In this document: positions 35,900 through 48,363 of the stretch, in pieces | Layout: every line of letters begins with the position of its first letter | Numbering within the stretch: position 1 is the first letter of the stretch | DNA from: Allodiplogaster sudhausi | Lineage: Eukaryota; Nematoda; Chromadorea; Rhabditida; Diplogasteridae | Assembly (NCBI GenBank): GCA_945643635.1 | Contig: CALZFC010000041.1 | Location: forward strand, 4,015,001 to 4,079,000 | Direction: 5' to 3' | Length of the DNA stretch: 64,000 nt | Position numbers and translations under genes: made by a program | The notes under the pieces: model-generated | What the model was told of the DNA's origin: nothing | Seen by the model: the letters and a program-made list of their open reading frames with translations, nothing else | Databases searched by the model: none

Positions 35900-36358
35900 A
35901 TGTACGCCAAGATGTCAGTGGGCTTCTTGAATTCTTTATTAACTTACAGCATTAAATTCTTTTGGTTAAACATAACATTTGAGTTTTATCAATTTAAAAT
36001 TTTTCTCCCGAAGGCATCCAAACTGTTTACTCAGTCGATGAATAATGAATTCTCTTTTCAGCCTCCTCCTCTGCGTCCTCGCGGCCTTCCTCGTCTCGCA
36101 GGAGGCTGATGCCCAGTACCTCGCGGTTAGACAGCAATTCAGAAATATCTATATTTTCCCGCCACTGCACTGCATTTGAAATCTCAAACGAAAATATTGC
36201 AGGGCTACGGCGCGTACCCGGCGTGGGGCGGCTATGGCTATGCTGGCTACGCCGGCTGGGGCTACCCCGGCTACTACGGTTGGTGGGGCGCGAACAAGGG
36301 AGGAGCGGCTGGCGCCGCGCCCGCCCCCGGCCCGGCCTCGCTCACCAACAACCAGTAG
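35900..36358 (+). CDS. Gly/Tyr-rich secreted peptide
   Basis: Three exons join in phase: 35900-35913 (donor GTCAGT), 36062-36125 (donor GTTAG) and 36203-36358 ending in TAG. The 77-residue product starts with a signal peptide (MYAKILLLCVLAAFLVSQ, then EADAQ) and continues with a mature part of GY/GW repeats (YGYAGYAGWGYPGYYGWWG) and an Ala/Pro/Gly tail ending LTNNQ. This resembles the secreted YGGWG-type epidermal peptides of nematodes (nlp-29/caenacin group), many of which are infection- or wound-induced, but that assignment is by composition only. A structural cuticle peptide is the alternative. Confidence 0.65.
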
Positions 36359-36476
36359 ACGGGACTCATTCCACGCATCCAATGGCATGCTACATCCGGC
36401 TGGATCCGAGAATAAATATTGTCAACCTCTCAGATATGTACATTTTACCACAAACTTACACGATCTAGATAATCTA

Positions 36477-36550
36477 CGCAGTACCGCTGAAAACCAGGGG
36501 TACAGGAACTTTCGGAACTTTGGAAAGTTCCAAAACATCCGATCGAAGTG
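36477..36550 (+). repeat. dispersed repeat with GGAACTTTC core (partner at 54400)
   Basis: CAGTACCGCT..AAACCAGG..TACAGGAACTTTCGGAACTTT..GAAAGTTCCAAAA occurs here and again at 54400-54470 inside a GH30 intron. The core is an array of short inverted GAAC/GTTC words. Confidence 0.7.
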
Positions 36551-36997
36551 TGCGTTTCTTAAACGCTCGCCGAGTTGCTTTACATATCTCGGGCCAGGCA
36601 CTCGGGTTTTACCATATCGAGTACTAAAATGTCCTAATCACCAGAATTCATGCCTGAAATCTTTCCATTTTATTGACCCCAAATTGGCGCATTATACATG
36701 ACATCTCAATTCGACCTTCAGGGGAAAATACACAACAATTTATCAGCTTTTCATTTCTCAAAATAGTTCTCTTTGTAACATTTAAATATACTCATACAAT
36801 GTACCTCTTACTGTGAGAAAATAAAAAAAACAACTTTTACGTTTTTCATACACCGATTGTTCGAATCTCTCGCTTTATTTATAAAGAAAATTTCATAAGC
36901 GCAAACTTGTGCTAAATGGATGCTATCTCTCTTTGTACACCGTGTATTTAGTGAACCCGTACAAATCTAAGCAAGATTGCACATTTAGATTTGTAAT

Positions 36998-38006
36998 TTA
37001 AAGAAATCCAATTCTCGCGGCACGGTTTATCTGTTCGAAACGAATAAGACCGAAGGAGGCAGAGGTCGAAAAGTCGTTACTCTTCGCGCTCTTCGCTGCT
37101 ACTTGAACTGAAAACAGCTCACTGAACTGATAACTGGTGCAAAAAAAAATCATAAATTCTCGGTTAAATCGACTTTTTTTTTCGGATAGAAAAATTGCCG
37201 CTTATTTGTATTTGAATTTAGCTTCGAACCACTCCACTTTCTTAAATGTATTGCTATTCTGCTTACCTTGCGGCCCGGGAGGCGGCGTCCCGTGCCGGTG
37301 CCCGTTTCCTCCGTCGTCCTCGTTGACTTCTTCCTCGGCACTTTCCGGTCCGTCGTCACGGTGCGCGTGATCGTAGCCGCTGAAAAATTTAACAAATAGA
37401 ACAATTTAATTATTTAATTTAACGCCTTAAATAAAATTCCAATCCATGACTAACTCTGCTCGGTGCTTGCTGAAGCGCAAGATGCATATAATATAGTTAG
37501 CATAGTTATTAAACAATTTTCTTTTCTAAATTTGCTTACCAAGACCAGTTTATGTTCTCTACATGTATTTTATTTTGTATTTGTATTTTTTTTCAACATG
37601 TTAGATATGTAAATTGTTGATAAATGAAACGGCTGACGTGAGGGCTTTCGCGGCACGAGCACCTTCTTCGCGTTGATAGCGGTGGCCTTCGTATTCTTCT
37701 TCTTCGCCAAGGGTTTTGGAAGGCTGAACCTTGAAAAAAGAGTAATAAGTATAATTAATTTAAATATAGAATAATATGGTCCCCGATTACTTTGCTTGAA
37801 TTATTCTTGCCCTTAACATTAAAATGTAAACTGCTGACGTCGGCTGATTCGTGGTTCCTCCGCCGGTCTCGAAGCCATGCAGTCTCTCGTCGCTCAGCAA
37901 CTCACGCGGGGGCTAAATTTATATAATATATTTTTATTTATAAAAATATTTCTTGCATTTTGTCTTGAACAGCTAAAATGTACAAACATATATATTTTTT
38001 ATATAA

Positions 38007-38039
<33 letters not shown>

Positions 38040-40592
38040 ATAATAAAATTAACTTTTATGAAGTTAATTTTCCCCAAACCAACATCATGGTCCCTGGGAT
38101 TGGAGATGGAGATATTCTCCCATTCGAACGGAGTCGACAGATCGCACTGAAGGGTAAAATCTTCAGGAATTACTAATGTCTTACAAATAAAAAAAACAAT
38201 TTCCATAATGCAAGAGCTTGCCGCACTTTGGCTGCGGCCTTGCCGAGCCGCCAGAGAATGTAATCGTAGCCGGGGTCATCGTCGTAGCTGAGCTCGTTGA
38301 TGTACTCGACGATGCACACAAGGCCCTTCAGCACTCCTCGCGACGGCGGCCCTGGGCAATTTCGATCGATCATTTAGATCGTTTTACTCGATATCCTAAA
38401 TATACAAAAAGAGGCGCGACATACGTTGGATGAAGGCCTCTTTGAGACTGAGAATGAGTTGCTTGTCTTTCTCGCGGCGCCATCCCAGGAAGTCGTCATT
38501 GAACAGCTGAAGGGAAAGTACTTTTCGTAAGAAAAACTTTCTTTCTTAACCCTTTTTTGTCTGTCGTAATCTTTAAATTCGCATAGAGATGAATGGCTTG
38601 CCTCGTAGATCATGTAGCACCACGTCTCGAGGTCATCCTGGCGGCCCTGCTCGCGGTGCTTGTGGCAGGCACGCGATGCGTAGCGCACCGTGCCGAAGAA
38701 GCGCACGTTCGGGCGTGGCGGCCTTGAAAAGGAGATTTATTATTATTATTATTATTGTATATTTTTTCATTTTATTTTTTAAATTAAAATATGGTCATTT
38801 CAATATTCCACACGGGATGCTGTTGAGTGGAACTCTATGTGACGATGTGACTCTCCAGGAGGATGAATTCCAAGTACCGGAGTTCGCCGTTAACGTCGAA
38901 GATGCGGTACGCGATGCCGAAGTCGAGCATGTAGACCGTCGTGTGGAAGGGATGCAGGCCGACTGCGAAGTTGTGCGGCTTGATGTCACTTCAAGCAAAG
39001 AGGAAAACTGCCAAGATTAGATCCAAATGGGGTTACGGTAGTTCTTGGCAAGTTGCCAAGAATGGATGGGAATGGAAATACGGTACATCTTTGTAAGCTG
39101 TACTGTATTCAAGAAGGATTACGGTAAGAGATACTTAGGATACAGTACTTGTAAGGCAGCCAAGAATGGGATCAAAGGGTACTGTCAGGTTGCCAAGAAA
39201 CATTTTGCGACATCTTTCGTATCCAGGTCTCGTCAAAGCTGACCGATGGATATAGCCGAGCTCGTGTAGATTACGCGCCGCGGTCAAAGTCTGCATGGCG
39301 ATTTTGAAGATGGTAGATGGCCTGAATTTAACGGAATTCGGATTGGGTTAAGAATAATTTAATATTCAAAAACATTTAAAAAAAATTATTGTTCTCATTG
39401 AAAATAAAAGAATAAGATTAGGATAGACATGAATTTCCCGTCGTGCTCCTTGCGCAGTTCGTGGAGGCTGAGGCCGACCTTGGTCATGACCATGAAGTTG
39501 AAGCAGTCAAAGCGACCTGAACAAGTAAAGGTGGCTCTTCGAACTGGTTCTACTATAAGACGATAGATCAGAGCCAGATTACGGATGACGTCATCAAGGA
39601 AGGAACCTCTGTCGATCAGCTCGACAAAGTGCGCCTTCTTCGAAGCGTCCTCGATCGCTCCGCAGAGGTCGAGGATTTTCACCTCCGTCTCAAGGAAAAG
39701 GTGGATTCTTTCCGGATGATAATATTCAGATTAGAATTAATCAGTCTTTAACTTTCTCTTCTCCCTTCTCCCCTCTCATAACCTCTTTCCATATCTTTCC
39801 CGCATTCGCCTCTTTTGTCTACCCAGTCTTCCTTACTAACCCGGAGTCTTGACATGCCATTCTTGCCTCCTTGAATCTCCGTTTTCATCGCGAGCGGAGT
39901 CGGGTCATCGTCGCGTTTCACCTGAATTTATTTACAATTATTCATATAAAGGCCTTGTGACTGTGGTGAATTCGCTGACTGTATATACGTCGCCAAATCC
40001 ACCAGAGCCAAGAAGGTTGACAATCTCGTAGCTGCAAGAGAATTTTTTAAAATAGCTAGTTGATACGAATAGTTTTTCATCAGCTTACTTGCCGTACGAT
40101 AGAATTCCGAAAAAACCCGAATTACTATGTATAACTTTAATTTAAACTTTTTATTTGATAGAAAAAAATCTATTCTGGAACAGTATTTCACCGAAACATT
40201 AATCATCGAAAAAATTATGTGCGATTTTTGAATGCGACTCTCATTCGCGCTTATTATTGCCATTTTAAAGCAGGGTTTTGAGACCTGCGGCATCAAAGTA
40301 AAATTGGTTCGCTTGTTAAATACATCCAAAGTTATGTATATTTCATATGCTGCTTTGTTAATTCGTGTCTGCTTCTTAATATCTCCTCTCTCCGGCCTGA
40401 ATGCATAGATGAGAGATGGAGAAAAACGGAATCAACAAATATGCAGTTTCCGCATCAAAAAGCCATTTTGACGCTACTCGACATATTATAATTTTCTCTG
40501 AATTTGTATCTTCATTTTCTTCGAATTTTACTAGCAACTCACTCATGGTCGCGCCACTGAAAGACTTTTCCACGTGCCAGCTTTGGTCTTTC
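36998..40592 (-). CDS. casein kinase 1 / TTBK-like protein kinase
   Basis: Minus-strand exons from 40592 give a complete CK1-superfamily kinase domain of the TTBK/nematode-expanded type. Seen in order: KVFQWRDH then YEIVNLLGSGGFGDVYTV (P-loop, about 40032-39975), LAMKTE (ATP lysine, about 39875), LETEVKIL (helix C Glu, about 39690), HRDIKPHNFAVG (catalytic loop; Asp present, about 39245 and 38990), LDFGIAYRIF (about 38920), NVRFFGTVRYASRACH (about 38690), DDLETWCYMIYE (about 38620), LFNDDFLGW (about 38500) and FEWENISI (about 38110). Hydrophilic tail exons follow at about 37905, 37720 and 37380. The last exon starts at 37107; its frame and stop (36998 or 37077) are uncertain. The 5' end is also open: a basic start at ATG 40783 (MATRNTKAV) does not join in phase. 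One intron has a GC donor (38602). It probably phosphorylates Ser/Thr in acidic contexts. Confidence 0.9.
37985..38045 (+). repeat. (TA)n tract in a kinase intron
   Basis: AT dinucleotides with a few interruptions. It lies in an intron of the kinase gene. Confidence 0.85.
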
Positions 40593-40799
40593 CTGAAAGT
40601 TGCGAAATTTTTGTTTCATTCATGTTCACCTTCCAGTTACAGAATCTTAACTGGATGTAGGAAATACCAGTCAAACGTTAGATTTCTTTCCAATTCAAAT
40701 CGAATAAAAAAATGGCGATATTTATTTCGCGCCTTTGGAGTTCGCTGCTTTCCCGTGACCGCCTTTGTGTTTCGCGTGGCCATCGTTCAGCTAAAGATA

Positions 40800-42066
40800 T
40801 GGCTTTTAGTTTCCTTTACAAATGTAAACTGGCATATTGAAAGAAACGAATGAAATAAAAATAAAACTAAACCAGGGAGAATCGAAGCCAGCCGACTCCG
40901 ATGGGTGCAAACAGTGTGAATGACGAGAAATATGATTGGGAAGTGATCGAATCGTACAAATGACTTATTGCGAAATAAGATGAAAAAGTTCATGTGAATA
41001 TCGTCACATTGCTGATATGTATTTAATATTTTCTTGTCGCTTCATTGAACTTCTTTTCTGCATAGACTTCTTCGTGTCTTAATGATTTCGTGTCAAAAAC
41101 TAAAATGTGTACTTTATTAAAGTTCAAAATTCAAAATTTTTAACCCAATTATTCACAATATTGTTGTCACATGCGTCATTGGTGGAGGTTTTTTCATATG
41201 TTTTTCTTCTTGGATAATTTTGAAGATTATTCCGTTTTATTTTTAGTTAACAAGGTCTTATATTGTATCCCCACTCTCTTCTTTCTATCTCTAAGATACA
41301 TAAATTTCTCCATAATCCGCTCATTCTTCTAAGATTCCTGCATTGTATCACGGTATGCATAAATCTAGATCATTCGAGTTAAGCACGAAAAGATAACAGA
41401 ATCAGCACGTCAAACTAATATATTCAACATCACAACACTTGGTTGTAAGCTGGCATTACAAGCGCCCCCTCATCTAGCAACCGAAATGGAGGACAAATCT
41501 CCTCTGCATCTCCCATTTATGTCATTTCAGAACAGATCGAAGTTAAGCCCGTAATTCATTCCCAGTCAAGAAGAAGTCAATTTTGCATTGTTTGCCTGGC
41601 AACGGAAATGTCGAGGATTTGGCGGAATATGCTTCAAAATAATACTGGTAATCTCCTGCATACTTCAGCATAATTGCGATCTTCAGATTCATCTCAACAA
41701 TTACTGTTTTGTGTAATCTCGAGTAACTTAATTGTATGTTCGTATAAGATTAGAATGAGTTCTTGAAAAAATCCTTGTCGGTTGCATACATAATAAAGAA
41801 ATTAAATCGTATCATTTGAGGTGGTCAACAAGGATGCCTGCCTTCATCCTCTTTTAAAATTTACTATAGGAAATGTGCTTGAAAAAGGTGTAGTTGGAGA
41901 GGTGAGTATTATCAACATTATGTACAGCATGACCGAGGAGGGTTGCTGAGAATAAATGATTTTTTTTGCTAGTTTTTCTCTCCCAACTCGGCTTGAACTG
42001 GTGTTGTATGGAAAATAAATTGGGACGAATATCACTGATTATTTCATGCTCTATCCAATCAATCGA
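40800..42066. other. intergenic AT-rich stretch
   Basis: Lies between the kinase 5' end and the chemoreceptor 3' end. No gene is supported here; the two minus-strand neighbours are separated by over 1.2 kb. Confidence 0.45.
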
Positions 42067-45000
42067 TCAACATTCGCACTCCGCCACCGCCCGCTCCCAG
42101 CCCTTCCTGAGCATCGCAAAGTGCGCGTCCATTCCTTGGTTCGGCCGCGGCGGCGGCGGAGAGGGCGCCGACGATGCGAAGTAGTCGTCCGTGGCACGGA
42201 TCGAAGGGGCGCAAGAGCGACAAGGACGCGTCCAGCGACGAAGCTTCTTTCGGAGCTGCCTGATATTTTTATTTTATTTATTTTTTTGATGATTGAAATG
42301 GTCTTACATTTAAAAAGTAAAAATAATTATAGTTAAAATTATTGAAAATGTTTCATTATTCTTTAAAAGATTTTAGGCAAGCATAAATACAAAATTATAA
42401 ATATACATATAATAAGAGTGTACTCAACGAGGAAGTGATCTTTCGGTACCTGTGATTTGCGATGAAGATCCACACGCAGACGAAGCAGTTGATTGCGTGC
42501 ATCTTAAATCTTTTCATTATTCTTATTTTATATGGGGTCATTTCTACAATTATATGTAGTATTGTGTAAAAGGTTCCGAATTGGAACAAAAAACTAAGAA
42601 AGAGAAAAAGAGTGAGAAACCGATAAGTTACAAACGCCTTGCGCTTAGACGAACACCCAGAAAGACCCTCCCAAAAATTAATGACGAAGAAACATATTCT
42701 GTAGATATAAATATTCTTTTAAGTTAAAATATAAAGTGTAAAACTAAATAGAGAATTATAAAGAGTAAAAAGTACTTGTACACTTACCACTGTGAAGAAG
42801 GTGTTCTCGACGTAGAAGGGAAGATGTGGCATGCCGGCGATTCGGATACCCATCATCTTGAAGGCCAGCTCGTATCCAGCGAGCAGGGCGATCGACTTTA
42901 GAAGCGCACTCCACACCGCGACCAGAAGAGCACAGCGCGTCAGCTGCGCCACTTCGGACATCTGCGCATCTAACATCGATCCATTTTATTTGTCCATTCA
43001 TTTTTAGTCGCGAATATACATATAAGAAGAGAATAATGACTTGTTTGGACGTTGCCGGAATTTGAATTTTAAAGAAAATTAGCATTTCATCATATTTGTA
43101 ATGAGCAGACAATTGAAAGTCGTAAATTAAAGGGAAGAAGAAAAACAAAACTTTTGTCTCAACCTGGTACCGGTCATTTAGACTTAGCACGCCGAAAATT
43201 TCTTTGTAGCGGCGTCTGCAGTAGTAATCCAGCAGCATACTTAACTAAAACAAATTGTTCTATTCCTTAAATTCCAATGAGTTTTAAAGAACCAAAAAAA
43301 CAAAAATCCTTACGGCTATATTTAACAAATCGATCGAGTTGATGAAGATGACCATTTGCATAATTTTAAGGCCTGAAACGATTAGTATTTAATTTCCTGG
43401 CTTAAGCCGACTACCCACTATATATTTTCGGATGGAAAGAAAGAAAACAAACAAAACAAAACACAGAAGGTAAAGACTAATGCACCTATGAAGCAGATGT
43501 AGCCGAACATGAAGCTGATAAATGTCTGAAGATATGATTTGGAAAAGCTCAATAATTTTTAAAAAATTTTACTTCAAAGTTTTTTCCCCTAACCCTATTT
43601 CTAGTATTGGTCCGATAGTTAATTTAGAAATAAAGATTTTAAAAGTGTACAATAATATTTTTTATAAAAAAAAAAGCTAGAATCCACCTCGGCGACAACG
43701 CCAACGGCGAGAATAGCGATGGAGACTGCGGAGACGGCGTACTTGTTGAGCAGGCGACTAGCGACGAAGCGCTCGATCAGAATGAACAACTCGCTGAACG
43801 TCGACAGTCCGTAGCCGAGCTCGTGTGCTATCAGAAAGCGCTCTTGGCCCACTGGAGAAGAAGTGCGAACAGGGAATTGAATTATAATTTATTCTTTAAA
43901 AAAATAAAATAATTCATTATCACTTTTATATACATTCCTTATCATTTGCACCGAATCTAATTGAACCGTTAATCGTCTGAAAATATTTGATGCATTATTC
44001 AAACATCATCTCTGTGTTATCTTTTTTCAGTAACTTTTCTATGACTACAAGATTTCTATGGAACTTTTTTTTATATTAGGCGCACTTAATGAAATCATGA
44101 TAAAAAATATACTCAGAGTGACAATTTGTTTGAAAGCGCACAAATACATATACTACAACGTACATACATATGTACATATATGCATAGTCGAGATTGAAGT
44201 TTGTAGTTTGTTTGCTACAAAACTGACATCATCTTCGTTTTCTGTATAATAGAAAGGTAGAGGTAAAGAGAATGAAGAAGAGAGAGAGTGTGAGAGAGAG
44301 AGAGAGAGTGAGAGAGATGTCTCCAACCAGGCAGATGAATAGCCTCTTGCAGACAATGGCCATTTGCGAGCCGCCAAGCGGCACCCGAGAATTGCGCAGT
44401 GAGCATGAGAAGATGTGAGAAGAGCCAAATGTACAGCAGGATTCTGATTGGAAAGCACACTTTTATTATTATCGCTCCTGGCATTTTACCAAACTATTTC
44501 TGTAAACTCTGGCAATGTTTCCGTACTCACAACTGTCTTTTCAATTTCTGCCGCACGATTAATCTTACGTTGTGTCACTGACATTCGTCGACATACAGTC
44601 ACGACCGTTTTTGGTTATGACCATGCCACTGACACTGGTCATGACCAGTATGCAATATCTGGAGATTTGGTGCCTAGCCACTTGCTTATCGCAAATTCAA
44701 ACTTAACTATCATAATTTAATAAATATCCTCAAATCCGTTATAATAATACAACAACAAGCGTGTGGGTGAAGGTGGCCAATTGGTGAGTGGGTGAATATT
44801 ACTATTTGCCAAAGCATTCTGTGCAAAACGCTATTAAAAATTACTGTATAAAGTGGACATTCGGTCATGTATTCAATCGAACTGGTGATTTCGGTCACGA
44901 CCCATGGTCATATCCATGAGCGTGTCGCTCTGCGTTTCTCACAAATATGTACTATCACGTTTTGGTCATGACCATGGGTCGCTTCCGAGTGGACGTGACT

Positions 45001-45431
45001 ACCTATTTATTGCTCTGTAGTCATGACCGTGTCAGTGACACAAGTTGGATTGGTCGCGACCCATGTGTATTAAGATAGGCGGTTTCGTTTTCTGTCATTG
45101 ACCGGTGTCAATGACATACAAATTGGTCGTGACTGTTTGTCGACGACGTGTCATTGACACAAAGTACGATTAATCGCGCGGCTGCTTACAAATTGTCCCT
45201 TCTCTCTCTCTGAGCCTCTTGTCTCTCACTCGCTTTCTCTTTGCTCTCTCTTCCTCTTCCTTCTCTCTCTTCTCTCTCTTCTAACTTGCAGTGCGCATGA
45301 ATAGAGCCAATGTTCGCGAGCAGCAGAATGCATAGAATGACACTGGGCGCGACCAAGACGGGCAGCACGAGATTCGGCGTGGCGAACAGAGGACACACGA
45401 AAGTGTTGTCTGGAGGGAACGATGAGTTCAT
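42067..45431 (-). CDS. 7TM chemoreceptor, Sra-superfamily-like
   Basis: Nine minus-strand exons join with every phase correct, giving about 350 residues. ATG 45431 starts the exon encoding MNSSFPPDN and helix 1 (LVLPVLVAPSVILCILLLAN). The exon at about 44447 gives ILLYIWLFSHLLMLTAQFSG and a loop Cys (NGHC). The exon at 43852 gives LFILIERFVASRLLNKYAVS, the E-R-x-x-A pattern at the end of helix 3, and helix 4. Exons at about 43508 and 43370 give FISFMFGYICFI and VIFINSIDLLNIA. The exon at 43247 gives DYYCRRRYKEIFGVLSLNDR followed by YQ, a motif like the xRYQxxE of Sra/Srab/Srb receptors. The exon at 42962 (SEVAQLTRCALLVAVW...) and the next carry helices 6-7. The tail is basic then Pro-rich (SPPPPRP), stop 42069-42067. 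It is presumably a ciliary chemosensory GPCR. Intron 1 holds the palindrome cluster at 44575-45180. Confidence 0.75.
44575..45180. repeat. cluster of GGTCATGACC-type palindromes
   Basis: Within the first intron of the chemoreceptor gene, many imperfect palindromes of related form follow each other: GTCACGACCG, GGTTATGACC, GGTCATGACC, GGTCACGACC, GGTCATGACCATGG, GTCATGACCG, GGTCGCGACC, GTCATTGACCGG, TGTCAATGACA, GGTCGTGAC, TGTCATTGACA. A related cluster lies at 18830-18960. It could be a degenerate satellite or an array of binding sites. Confidence 0.75.
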
Positions 45432-47965
45432 CTCAAGAATGATGTGTTTATTTATTTGTTTATTTATTTTCTAAACATGGTAGAAGTTTAAAAGAAAGTA
45501 CAGGAAAATGATAACTGATAAAAAAGAATACAGCATAATGAAACAGTGGATAAGAAAATGCTGCTTCTTTTCTATCCGTGATGAATCGACATCTCTTTCT
45601 ACTTCCTAAAATCTCTCTCTCTCTCTTGCTTATCTCTCTCTCTCTCTCTGTCTGCTTCCCTCCCTCACTCTCTCTGCTTCTGTCTGCTTCCCTCTCTCAC
45701 TCTCTCTCACATCTTTCCCACATTCCATATCTCTCTCCCTCGCATAACATTAAAGCGTATCAATCGGACAAATTAAATACAAACAACATAAATGAGCCTG
45801 TGCATGGGAATGAAGCAATCATTAAATGATTATTTTCCAAGAATGACGTACAAATGCAATCGAATAAAGCTTCATCTTCGCACTCGTCAAGAAAAGCGTC
45901 AATTAAGAGGAGAACAAATATGTCAAAGCATTGAGATGACTGCTTGCTGTTAGTAATCGCAAGAATTGCCAATTTCCGAATGAATAAAAGGAAAGCAGCC
46001 ATATTGCCTCTGACGTTCATAGTTTGCATTTATGAATATTTTTATCTTTTTCTATCGAACAGCAATAACAGGGCTGCGCAACCTTATTCCTAATGATGTG
46101 AGTAAAGACATTAAGACTGCAGTAGACAGGTCTTAGTGATTCAATGTGCAAGTACAATTTATAAGACGAAAACATTGTGGAATTCACACACAAGGTTAAT
46201 TTTAATGGCTTTTTTCCTTGATACGTAGGTGTATGAAATCATAATCGTATACTAGGCAGTAAAAGTAAAATAACAACATGCGAAGCTAGACCCGAGAGAA
46301 GCTGGTGAGATATTCAATTCCATCTCCTACTAAACGATTTGCTCGTCCAGAGGAACAAGGTAGAAGAGTTATCAATATTAGTGCTAACGGCTCGCACTAT
46401 TTTTAACATTAGAATTGCCGAGGATTACGGAGCATTTATACCGCGAGGATTAGATAAAGACTAGATGGATGCTCATTGTGCCAGAAAGAAATCGCTTAAC
46501 AAGCGAAAGATTGAATTCAGATATTGAATAGATGTGGATAAGCCAGCAAAAAGGTGAACAAGAAAGAGAGTCCGATCGTTTGTTGAGGAGCTGGAAAACT
46601 GCACTATATTGTGCCACATTAATAGCCAACTAAAAGCACACTCTTTACTGTTTTTCTTCAGCATTAATACAGAAAAAGGAAATATTTGAATACACGGACT
46701 GACATATGGTTAGTCAGCATAAGAAAGTCAATTTCCGAATTCATTTCGTATTATGACCGGCAAACGCACAATATTGTTCCTGATCAGAAAACCAACTGTG
46801 AGCACACCTAGAATATCTCTTTCTTCCTGAGCTCTCTGACAATGAGAAACATCAAAGGCAATTCGCACGCTCATACAATAGAATGGCTGTGTTCGTCTCG
46901 AATATGAGACAATAACAAAAAAGTGTTTTGTTACAAGTGAGACGAGTTCCGTTTGATGTCAATTCTATCTTGAAGTTGTCATAGAAAGTTAACATTGATA
47001 AAGTATCACCAAAGCAAGAGCAAAATTTTCAATCATACAGTACATAATCCTTGAAGTTTCAGCGGGATATGTTTACATTCTCGTTGTATTCACCAGTTCC
47101 TGATTACTATATGTATTGGCTTACGTATGTACAAATAAGGTGGCTAGCTAAAGTGGTCAAGTAATGATGTTATCCACACACTAGCATTCACCGCTCTTTA
47201 ATCTCGTTTGTACTCCGAAAAATAGTATAAAGGCTCTAAAAAAATAAGTATGACATCCCTTCAAGCCTTTGTTGATATAAGAAAAAATTTAAAATAATTA
47301 ATGGTCAGTGATTAATTCTAGACTGCGAGGACTAAAGAAAACCATGAGTATACACGCCTCTGGAATTGTCGATAAAAGGTCGGTTATACTACCTTGACAT
47401 CATCTACATATGGGACAATGCCTGCAGTCTTTTCTTTGTAATCGCAGAGGAATCTCAATTGCAAGTTATGCGAGCGATTAGAATGTACTCATTCATAATT
47501 CATTTATTTTTTACAAGCGAAATTTAAATGTATGTATAAGTGAGTGCACAAATACATGACTAAGTGTCATATTAACAATTGTTTAGCCATAGCAAAATAT
47601 TTACTAAAATATGCTGCCATTCTTCGAGACAGCATGAGAGCATGGTTTCATTGGCATTCGATAAAGAGGTGTGAAAGAGAGCCAATGTTTTGGAGCTAGA
47701 TTTTTAATTAAAACGGGACAAGTATAAGGCCCTTATGTTCGGTTGCATTGACATCTCATTCTCTTCTCTCCCAAACATTCCTTCTCTTTCTCCCTCGCTT
47801 TCCATTTACTTCACCTCCAATCTGAAGCCTTTGCTATTGCAGTCTTCACGACAGCATTTCCTCTGACATTTGTCATTATAAGCGCTACTTTTCTCGAGTT
47901 CGGGCGCCAGTGAACTTATCACAACAACCTGGCATCTTCATTGCCAGCTGACTATCTCTTCTTCC

Positions 47966-47996
<31 letters not shown>

Positions 47997-48363
47997 CACT
48001 CTCACTTCCTCCCAGTAGCCCACCGCCTGCTTAATATCCATTCTCCGAGACCAGACCAGACTTTGCTGACCTCCCACCAGTGGTGCAAATGCATCAATAC
48101 GACCTTGTTCACTTCTCTATTTCTTGATGATTCAAAATGTCAATGAGTCAGTGGCAAATGGCAATTGTAGAAGGGCCTGTGGTGCCTCGTTGTTTTGAAT
48201 AACGCCCCAGAATTGATCATGTTCTCTTTCCCTTTTCTGCTTTCTGCATTCATTTGTCGGCCGAAAAAAAGAGTGATTCGGCTGCTTTCCTTGTCTAGGC
48301 AAAGCACCCGAACAGAGCGAACGAGCGGGTTTGTCAATCGTCGGTTGAGGCTCGTTGCGCGCA
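45432..48363. other. intergenic, CT microsatellites, no gene seen
   Basis: CT-rich tracts occur at about 45600-45740 and 47965-48000. The rest is AT-rich without exon-like islands. The last kilobase is the likely upstream region of the first GH30 gene. Confidence 0.5.

Noticed and set aside
36149..36388. Minus-strand 79-codon frame over the Gly/Tyr peptide
   Set aside because: Shadow frame caused by GC-rich codons of the plus-strand exon.
44399..44720. Plus-strand frames over 44.4-44.7 kb
   Set aside because: They overlap a minus-strand chemoreceptor exon with correct phases and the palindrome array.
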